Positions 55,598 through 64,000 of a stretch of 64,000 nt of DNA are shown piece by piece. The first letter of the stretch is position 1. Each line of letters begins with the position of its first letter. Source of the stretch: Laetiporus sulphureus 93-53 (lineage: Eukaryota; Basidiomycota; Agaricomycetes; Polyporales; Laetiporaceae); the NCBI RefSeq assembly GCF_001632365.1, contig NW_024468521.1:310001-374000 (forward strand), written 5' to 3'. The position numbers and the translations under genes were made by a program. Under the pieces are notes generated by a model, which was not told where the DNA came from, did no database searches, and saw only the letters and a list, made by a program, of their open reading frames with translations.

Positions 55598-57510
55598 TCA
55601 CAGATCTGCGAAGAATGATCGGTCAGTAACAAGCTCATTGCGAGCCTTAGGTCTTTTCAAAGCCTGCAGTAAGTCCTTGTCCTTCTTGCGCTTGCGCTTC
55701 TTCTCAGTGAAAACGGCATCGTCGTCGCTTGTGTCCGCGTCCTGTTCTCCCAAGTCCCTCACCGACCCATTCTCATCGTCATCGTCATCCGTCTCTGCCT
55801 CCCCTGCCTCCTTCACATCCTCTTCCTCCTCTTCCTCCTTGAACTCCTCATCCTTCTCATTTTCTGAATCACTTCCCTGGGCCTTAGGCTTAGATACTGA
55901 AAGCCCGGTCTTATCGTCCTCTAACTCATCACTCTCGCTGTCGCTGCCATCTGCAGCATCTGACCTCCCCTCACTCCCGTCCTCGTCCTTATCACTGTCC
56001 TCATCTTCGTCTTCAAATACCTCTTTCAGGTCAGTCAGCTTCAACACCTCTTCATGTCCTGCGCTGCCGACCCAATGGCCCTCGCCGTCCCTGTCGATGG
56101 CGATACACTCAATCGGAAACTCGCCATGGTCAGCAACTACGCCGAGAAGCTTTGTCGGGAAGAGCTCAACGGCGCGGAGCATGCCATCGGAAGAGCCAGT
56201 AAGGATCGTGGACTGCGCGGAGGGATAAGACGAGGGGAGATTACAGAGGGTATCAATGGAGTGCGGGTGGCTATCGGCGAGAATCGTATGAGCAAACTTT
56301 AAAGAGAGGCCGAATATAGACGTACCCCGGTATACGATCCACACAGTCCCCCCAGCCGTTGCGTCTGTTGAAGATGGACAAAATGCCTAGTTGCGTTCCA
56401 ACGACTAACTTTTGCCCCCTTCCCTCCGCCATCAGAGACATGTAAGGAGGTGTTTCATGATAAGACATACTGCTTGATGGCCACGACGGACAATAGCTCG
56501 TCCTCTTGGTCCTCTGACTGTGCGAGAGGCTCAGTTTTCTTCGCTCGAACGTCGATAACGGAGAGCGTCCCGTCTCCACTGTACATGAATGAGCCTGACA
56601 GTGACAATCGAGTGCTAGAAACGACTCACCTCGTCGAGACGAGTTGCCTAGCATCATCCAAGTAGCAGAAGGCCGATATGAAGTCAAAGTGGTGAGTATA
56701 TGATCGGATGGCGTCAGACTTTCTGGGATCCCATAGCTAGATTGCGCAATCACTTGTCATTAGAACATTGCCTTTGCAGCGGAGAAAATGGTCGTTTTCC
56801 TTCGGAAAATATCTGAAAACGCCATGCATGTCAAAAGAAATGTTGGTGATCTTAGTGACCTCCTGGGTCGGAGACGAAGCCGAGCCGCACTAGACGCATA
56901 TAGATGCTCTTTTTGCGAACGCATCGCCATTCAGCATCAAATTGCAGCCTCTAGATTCCAAGGCATTTAATACGCATCGAAGTTCTCAAGCCTCTCTTTC
57001 AAAGGGAACCAGCGATTTTTCCTGTGCTTCAGTACGCGCACCTTTATGACCCCATCATCATCTCCAGATGCCAATAAATTTGCAGTGAGTCGTTTCAAAC
57101 AATTTATGGGTGCTCTTCCGGACTAAACACATTAGCGTTCAATAACAGCTAAAAAAGCTGCCTCCATCGACACTCACTCGTGTGCCTTCGGCCAGGCCTG
57201 GAGAAGCTCTCCTCTTGTGACATCGATAGTACTGCTTTCGATTAATTGACTGAACGGCGCAAATATTGCTGTGCACCCACTTCAACGTCTTGGCTTTACC
57301 GGCCGCCCACAGTCGATTCCCATCTGGGCTAATCGCTAATGCTCGACAGGATCGCTTCGAAGGCCTGATGGAGAACTTTTCTTCATGTTTGCCCTGTTCA
57401 TCGTAGCTGAAAGCCTTGATGTGCCCAGTTAACAGGCCTGTAAAAACAATAGAGTCGCTGGGATGGAAGGCAATGTCGAAAATCTGTGTTCCTACTGGTA
57501 TGTCGGGCAT
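55598..57510 (-). CDS. JIP5: WD-repeat protein JIP5 (WDR55 family)
   Basis: Model complement(join(55598..56270,56326..56418,56471..56578,56630..56736,57042..57114,57178..57234,57281..57510)), 7 exons, 446 aa. WD40 blades are recognisable: QIFDIAFHPSDSIVFTGLLT, SCRALAISPDGNRLWAAGKA, TANLLASGDDDGVIKLWDPR, HFDFISAFCYLDDARQLVST, VVGTQLGILSIFNR and GHPHSIDTLCN. A long acidic tail (runs of Asp/Glu) precedes a basic C-terminus (EKKRKRKKDKDLLQ), as in the JIP5/WDR55 family of nucleolar ribosome-biogenesis proteins. Intron 4 (56737-57041, 305 nt) is unusually long for this locus. Its start lies 291 bp from IRE1, head-to-head. Confidence 0.92.
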
Positions 57511-57801
57511 GGAAGGACGGAACTAGATCACAACTTTGCAAGAAGAAAGTGTCACGAATGTCACGTCAATTGAGACTTCTCCAGTCTCCGTCTCAGTAAG
57601 CTCTCACGAACAAACTTCTCCGACAAGCGTTCCTTGACTCCGCTTAAACTCCGTCCTAGTACCTAATACTACATAGAGCGTCTGTGTGACCGTGACACAA
57701 TAGCGACAGATCACTGTGAGCTGTGCGGCCAGGCGCAGCCACTTTCCGCCAACGCTGCTTTGTTCGACCACACTCCTTGTCTTCTCATGAGGATATGAAG
57801 A
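57511..57801. promoter_or_regulatory. Divergent promoter region JIP5 / IRE1
   Basis: 291 bp shared by a ribosome-biogenesis gene and the ER-stress sensor. No palindromic UPR-type element stood out by eye. Confidence 0.4.
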
Positions 57802-60800
57802 ATGTCAATCAATGGCATTCTCTTTGCGCTCCTCACCGCTGGGAACTGCATCGCAGAAGTAGTCTCGCCTGCCGGGAGGCTTTCGACACATATCACGGAT
57901 TTATCCACTACTCGTGTGCAAGCACCACATGATGGCTACCGGCTGGTGTCTAGCTCTGGCATTAACAATGGATTCGATCTATTGGACATCGTTCTGGTAG
58001 CTTCGGTCGACGGCAGGCTACATGCGCTCAACAGGACTCATGGAGATTCGATTTGGTCCATGGCCGCATCCGCCGGTCCCGCACCAGCAACCTTAGGTCC
58101 CCTCGTTCGCACGCAACATCCTGAGTTCGACCCGGACCTCACGGACGATGACTCTGCTTACCGGGAAGTCTATGTTGTTGAACCACAATCTGGGGACATT
58201 TATGTCATGGCTACACCCGACAGTCCTCTCCAACGCCTACCGTTCTCCATGCCACAGCTAGTAGACATGTCTCCCTTCAGTTTCTCGGCCGATGACGATG
58301 GAAGAGTTTTTGTTGGTAGAAAGGAGACGTCGTTATTGCTCATCGAGCTGGAAACAGGGCGGGTGAAGGCCACCCTCAATTCGGAATGTCCATGGGACCC
58401 ATTTCAAGATTTAGCCGAGCCTGCAGAGTTCGATAACCTAGACTTAGATGAATTGGAAGGAATGGAACCTTCGAAGTCCCAGACCAAACCCACGGAAGTT
58501 TTCATCGGACGGACAGGTGAGCGCTAGCTTGCACGGACTCCGGCAGCGTGGATTGTAATGATCAGGTTAGACTACCACGTCTCGATACACACGCGTCCCT
58601 CTCGGTCGTCTGCTACCAGGCCGCCAGTGCAGAACCTATCATTCTCAGTTTACGGCCCGAATAACCAGGACTTGGGATTGCAGTCGATTCACCGACACAC
58701 TGCCGACAACGCATACATCCAATCTCTGCCAAATGGAGAGATTATTGCATTCCAGTCCTCTAACGTCGATACCCCAAACTCTGGAATCGCCCCGGACACG
58801 CATCTCTTATGGGGACATGTATTTCCTACTCCGATGTGCGTATTTCTTGGCAAGCAGCAATCGCATGAGCTCACACCAAGACGTGCTGTAGTGTCGCTGT
58901 ATTTGATGTTCTTAAGTCTCCTACCAGAGAGCATCCCTTTGTCCTCCTGCAGCCGCGTCTGCGCCTTGAAGACATCCTCCCAAACGCCGACCTCCGGAAA
59001 GCAGCAGCACACAAGAGCCTCCCCAACCTCGACGCAGCGTTCGTAGGCTACATCGAGGAAAGTGGCTCGCTATTCGCCATGAGCCCGGACACTTTCCCGC
59101 TCGTCGTCTTCGGCGATGTGGGTGTGGGGCGCTTCCTCGACCCAGCGCCGGATCACGTGGACGTTCACATGGAGCACGACCTTCCGGGCGACTTGGACTC
59201 CATCTCGCGGCGCGCCAAGGAGAGAAGGTTGCGCAGGATGTGTAGGGAGGGAAGCACGGATCGGCGGTGTCTAACTGGTGTCCGCAAATTGGAGTCGTCT
59301 ACTCAGTCACGGCTCAGTCGACTGTTGGACGGTGCTCCCACTGTTCCACTTCCCCCGGATCCAGCAGAAGGTGATGTGATGAAGCCGAACTCTTCAGAGA
59401 CATCACGCGATGCCCGAAATGCTTCTGTCTCTGCTCACCTTGCGTGGGATGATGATATGAGGTCCCCTTCAAATGGCATATTTCATATGGATACCAGTCA
59501 TGCGCTGTCAGCTTTTGCGTTGTGCGCATTGGCTTTACTTGTAGCCATCATGTGGATAGGGATGAAGAAGGGAGCAGGGAAGCCAGTGGCCCATGATGCA
59601 GGATCTCACAGCACGGATAGCAAACCGGTGAAGGAAAATTCGCAGACGCACACGCCCTCCGATGCAATCATGGCCGACTCCAATGCACCTTCTGGCAAGT
59701 CCAATGACGAAACGGCAGAAAAACCAGCGCCAGATTCCCCACGCCCACACACATCCGCACCATCCCTTCAAAACGTCGTCGTCGTGTCAGACGGTCTGAA
59801 GTCAGATAACTCCGATCTCACTGCAGTAGAGCCACAGGAGGAGACCGGAGAAGGGGAAGACAGCGAGAAAGAGGATGACGCACCAGCGACGGCTGGAAAG
59901 CGAAAGACTATGAGGCGAAAACGCGGGAAGAAGAAGAAAGGCGGTGCGACAAACGGTAGCGCGGCGGAGGATGTGGATGGTGAAAAGGCCGAGAGTCCTG
60001 CTGGACAGGGGGAGAATGGTACAGCGAACGAAGACGGGTACTTCCCTCCTCAAGCCGACACGCTGGCCTTGAAGATTGTTTCACTTTCTCCTACAGTAGT
60101 GCCTCCGTCGTTAGCGCCTACATCAGCGGCCCCATCCCTTGTGGTTTCCGACACAGTTCTAGGTGAGACGCGCGGTGCACATTAAACTGACTCGTTGATT
60201 CTGATTGTCTTGGCATAGGTTTTGGATCGCATGGGACAGTCGTGTTCAAAGGTTCATTGCAAGGTCGTGCGGTTGCCGTGAAGCGTTTGCTGCAAGACTT
60301 TGTCACACTCGCGTCGCGGGAGGTGAACATCTTGCAAGAGTCGGACGATCATCCAAATGTCATCCGGTACTACTATCAAGAGTCCCACGCGAACTTCCTC
60401 TACATAGCGCTCGAGCTCTGCCCTGCATCACTTGCAGACATCATCGAGCGTCCGGGTGACTTCCCAGAGATTATTGCGGCATTCGAACCGAAACGTGCTC
60501 TGCGGCAGGTGACGGCAGGGTTGAGACACTTGCACGCGCTCAAGATCATCCATCGAGACATCAAGCCACAAAACATCCTCATTTCAAATGCGAAGAAGGG
60601 CGCAGGTCAGACTGTTGGCCATAGGATGCTCATCTCCGACTTCGGGCTGTGCAAGAAGCTCGAATTGGACCAGACGAGCTTCTTACCCACGGCACACGGT
60701 GCTATGGCGGCAGGCACGGTAGGCTGGCGTGCACCGGAGATCCTGCGAGGAGAGGTGAAGTTAGATGACTCTGGAGACGAGTCGCAATCGTCTCGGGGCT

Positions 60801-61612
60801 CCATAGGGACAGCTGGTCCGGGCACGCCGGCGGGCAAGCCGACGCGGCTTACAAAATCAGTCGACATCTTCGCACTGGGATGTCTGTACTACTACGTACT
60901 CACGAACGGCGAACACCCGTTCGGTGACCGCTTTGAGCGTGAAGTGAACATCCTGAAGAACGCGAAGAATCTTGATGGCCTCGAGCGGTTCGGGGAGGAG
61001 GGCTCGGAAGGTGCCGACCTGATTAAATGTATGCTGAGTCCGGACGCATGTGACCGGTGGGTAGTCACCTTGCTCCTCTGGCTGCGGGACTAACGGAAAG
61101 CTGTTAGGCCGGATACCAGCACATGCTTGCTGCATCCGTACTTCTGGGATCCTGGGAAGCGGTTGACGTTCTTGCAGGATGCCTCGGATCGTTTCGAAAT
61201 TATGTGTCGAGATCCACCAGATCCCAACCTCGTCCTACTTGAGACTAGTGCCTTCGACGTAGTCGGGAACGACTGGCACGCGCGGCTCGACAGGCTCTTT
61301 ATCGAGAATCTGGGCAAGTTCCGGAGGTATGATGGCAAGTCTGTGCAGGACCTCCTGCGTGCGCTACGGAATAAGGTACGTCCGCCACAAGCTGTAATCC
61401 CCATCCCTTTAATTAATGACTGCTGTCAGAAACATCATTATCAGGACCTCCCGGACAACGTCAAGCGACTTCTCGGCTCAATGCCTGAGGGTTTCCTCGC
61501 GTATTTCACACGGCGTTTCCCTCGCCTGTTCCTTCATGTCCACAGCGTCGTCTCCGCATCACCTCTGCGCCATGAGTCGATGTTCCGTAGCTATTTCGAT
61601 CTGTCTGACTAA
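57802..61612 (+). CDS. IRE1: IRE1 ER-stress sensor kinase/endoribonuclease
   Basis: Model join(57802..58516,58571..58835,58892..60162,60219..61056,61108..61375,61430..61612), 6 exons, 1179 aa. The order is signal peptide (ISINGILFALL-like), lumenal beta-propeller (DIVLVASVDGRLHALNRTHG, GDIYVMATPDSPLQ, FVGRKETSLLLIELETGR), transmembrane helix near 530-552 (ALSAFALCALALLVAIMWIG), Lys-rich linker (KRKTMRRKRGKKKKG), kinase and RNase. The kinase has the glycine loop GFGSHGTVVFKG, Lys772, HRDIKPQN with Asp864, DFGLCKKLE and GTVGWRAPEIL. The KEN RNase has HPYFWDPGKRLTFLQDASDR, and the expected catalytic residues Tyr1104, Arg1117, Asn1118 and His1122 (ALRNKKHHY). It senses unfolded proteins in the ER and splices the HAC1-type mRNA, which is not in this window. 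Confidence 0.97.
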
Positions 61613-61842
61613 CCCTCTGCATTATCTGGGATGGACTGCATCATAAACTGTTTATTTGTCATGCTGTATCTGTATCGCAATGCTGTGTGCTATCATATTA
61701 TACAGGAGACGTGTTCGATCTATAATTAGTGTCATCGTGAATGTTGCATCTACTCAGTGTCTATTATACAGGTCAGCTACAAATGATATCCACATGAAGC
61801 GCTTTAAGCATCGTGAATTCGTCATGACGTCCAAGCGTCAAA

Positions 61843-63483
61843 TTATGAATAAGTGCAGGCCACGACGACCGCGACGATGCACGCGGCCAGGAGAAGGACC
61901 CCACTCGTGACAGCAGCGTAGCGGCAACGCAAGACCCATGGATCAACACGTCGTTCCGTGCAATTCTTTGGCTTAAATTTCCCAATTGAGAGCACGGATC
62001 CAGCGACGGATGGCGCCAAACCCTCCGCCGATGGTGCGACAAGCGGGTAGCACAGCTTGACTCCCGTGTGCTTTCTAACAATTACTTTGTCCCGGTCGGC
62101 GTGGTCTGCACGCTCCTTGCCCTTGTGAACCCACATGGGCAGTACAGGATACGCACGCTGCTCGTCCTGTGTGAAGAGCCCGTCTCTGGAGAGCAACCAG
62201 CCCCCGATCAACCAACACCACGGGCCGATGAAACCCACCCAGAATAGAACGCACGCCAGGTTAAACCGCAGGCGATCGCGCTTCACCCGCTCGAGGACTG
62301 GGCGTGTGCTGCCGAACGAGACGCCCCTGAGCCAGCGGTTATAAATATAGGACTCGGAGTCGTTTGATGGAGAGCGGGGCCGCGGCATGGCAGGTGGTGA
62401 GAGAAGAGGCTCGAGCTGCCCGTTTTGCGTGTTGTCCGGAGTGCTGCGTCGCGACTGCGTATTCGAGTCTGCATCATACAGACCCTCCGGGAGTCCGCTC
62501 GTGCGCACGGCCGGCGTCGCCTCCGTACTAGGTACGACTGAGACGGCATAGTCCTGGGCAACCACCTCGTGTGGCAGGTCCGGCTCGGGAGTGGGCGTGT
62601 GCACGGAAGGCGCGGTGATGAAGCTGGACGTGCGAACCGAAGAGTTGTCCTCGTATATGACGGAGTATTTGGCAGGGTGAGGGCTGCCTACTACCGTGGG
62701 CAGCGTTGGTGCTGGAAGGCGCGACTTCCGTGGAGCGACGCTCAGCGTGCTTTGGAAGTTGGGACGCAGGTCGAGAGGAGGAATGGAGGGCGGCGGAGCA
62801 GCAGATACAGTGGAAAGGAATGTGCTGGTAGATGCAGCACTACCGGTGCGCTTCAGCGGCCGGTTGATGAATGCAGAGGGAAATGCAGATAGTCCTATGG
62901 CGGCTCAGCGACCTGAACGACAGTGGGGAAGGAAGGACCTACCATGGCCATCATGGGTCCGGGCCGAATCGGGCGTGAGTGGCAATGAGTCGACAGAAGG
63001 GCGTCGAGAGGTAGGGACCCGGAAGTGCACTCGATCGCTTAAGGCAGAGAGCTGCCTCGTATGCATCGGGTCCGCGGCGCTCTGTCCTTCTGAGGTCTCT
63101 GAACCAGTCGCAGACTGAGTGCGCAAGGATTGCGAGCTGTGACGCCTGACAGAAGCCGTCTTATGCACAGTAGCATTATTAAGGAGCAGTAAGGATGGTT
63201 CCGAGGCCGAATGCGTCTCGTATTGCGTGCCCCATGTAGGGTCCCGGATCGATGAAGGACTGGCCAGCGAGCTTGGTGCTTTCCACGAGATACGAGACGG
63301 TGCGGTCCCGCGCATGCGGTCCATCGCGAGGCTCAGCGTCGACGAAGCTTTCCTGTCCAATTGAGCGGGCCTCTCCAAAACGACAGCACTGTCATTTTCC
63401 TCGCGTTCCTGATCGTTCTCCGACTGCTGGTTGGGATCGTCACCGGCGATGGGCTGAAACATATGGTAGAGTGTCGCGAGCAT
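61843..63483 (-). CDS. Serine-rich two-TM membrane protein, unknown function
   Basis: Model complement(join(61843..62894,62943..63483)), 530 aa, with one 48-nt intron (gtaggt donor, tag acceptor). The first ~370 residues are a low-complexity Ser/Pro/Arg region with occasional ordered peptides (WGTQYETHSASEPSLLLLN, AKYSVIYEDNSSVRTSSF). A probable helical core with two hydrophobic segments follows (ACVLFWVGFIGPWCWLIGGW and AVTSGVLLLAACIVAVVVAC), with a polar loop (DEQRAYPVLPMWVHKGKE) between them. The start at 63483 (MLATLYHMFQPIAGDD) is the first in-frame ATG with a plausible context. I do not recognise the family. The topology suggests both ends on the same side of a membrane. Confidence 0.7.
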
Positions 63484-64000
63484 TATTGAGACGCCTTGTT
63501 CTAAGCTCGGGCCAGCCGATCGAGTTTTCAAGAGAATCGAGAAGGAATGAATGAGACGGAGGTGGTGGAGCACGCGAAGTACGTGTGACTTCGCTGCTTA
63601 AATGCTCGGAACACAGCCACGACAACGGAGAGAAAAACAGACGCGAACGAGACGCATACATCGTGTTTTCAGCGGCTGACGGCTGCATGTACGTACCTCG
63701 CCGCGATGCAACCTCGAGTTCCGTTAAGATCGGTCCCGCCGGTCGAGATCCAAACCCAACCTCACATGGTTCCTTAATTTTCCCTATATTTCAATTCCAA
63801 ATGACCATAAAGTTCAGTACGTAGCTTACATCTTTCGGGCAGCGGCCAGATAAACCTCTGCGATGGGTTGACAATTCATGCATCGATACGCATGGCAGTC
63901 GCGTGCTGATTTCACGAGCGTCTATAAACACGCCTACAACCCGTCACGTTACCGCGATTCCCTTTGCCATGTGTAATAGGAAGCGCAAGCAGCTCTCGAC
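63484..64000. other. Right-edge intergenic region
   Basis: Upstream region of the two-TM protein. No gene was recognised before the window ends. ORFs here are short. Confidence 0.4.

Noticed and set aside
55638..56228. Ser-rich plus-strand ORF opposite the JIP5 acidic tail.
   Set aside because: It is the complement of Asp/Glu codons in a supported gene, with no independent evidence.

Overview
The window is nuclear DNA of a filamentous basidiomycete, most likely an Agaricomycete. The evidence is the density of 50-60 nt introns with GT(R)NGT donors and YAG acceptors, several very small exons, and the gene set (G1 eqolisin, GH55 glucanase, fungal lectins, SET1, ORC5, IRE1, JIP5). The species cannot be named from the sequence. 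No tRNA, rRNA, CRISPR array or bacterial-type operon was seen. For most genes I joined exons by hand and checked that the summed exon lengths are divisible by three and that family motifs run across each junction. Coordinates given as joins are my models, not RNA evidence.

Layout. 1-1.5 kb: unrecognised minus-strand gene running off the left edge. 1.55-3.67 kb: DUF1308 protein (-). 4.06-6.35 kb: two-domain lectin, AAL-like propeller plus jacalin-like domain (+). 6.73-9.64 kb: secreted S41/CPAF-like peptidase (-). 10.06-10.85 kb: tandem 399-bp duplication. 11.07-13.86 kb: single-pass membrane protein (-). 13.9-21.1 kb: gene-poor, with an aldo-keto reductase (17.32-18.81 kb, -) lying between two copies of a ~345-bp dispersed repeat. 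21.15-22.45 kb: HIS6 (-), divergent from SET1 (22.95-27.48 kb, +). 27.78-29.51 kb: cytosolic seryl-tRNA synthetase (-), divergent from a small acidic protein (29.97-30.74 kb, +). 30.97-31.88 kb: eqolisin (-). 31.9-34.6 kb: gene-poor, with a 117-bp MITE-like hairpin. 34.67-36.52 kb: ORC5 (+). 37.21-38.55 kb: ricin-B-like lectin (+). 39.00-41.31 kb: ALDH7-type dehydrogenase (+). 42.42-55.38 kb: three tandem acyl-CoA-ligase paralogues (+), with a GH55 exo-beta-1,3-glucanase between copies 1 and 2. 55.60-57.51 kb: JIP5 (-), divergent from IRE1 (57.80-61.61 kb, +). 61.84-63.48 kb: two-TM serine-rich protein (-).

The window mixes housekeeping blocks (histidine synthesis, H3K4 methylation, translation, replication origin binding, ribosome biogenesis, ER stress sensing) with accessory genes. 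The accessory genes fall into carbohydrate binding or breakdown (two lectins, GH55), secreted proteolysis (S41-like, eqolisin) and probable peroxisomal acyl activation (three ligases that all end in a PTS1-like tripeptide). No obvious biosynthetic cluster core (PKS, NRPS, terpene synthase) is present. The most unusual signals are a predicted 3-nucleotide exon in the GH55 gene, five predicted GC-AG introns in four genes, a propeller-jacalin lectin fusion, and the intron and motif differences among the three ligase copies.
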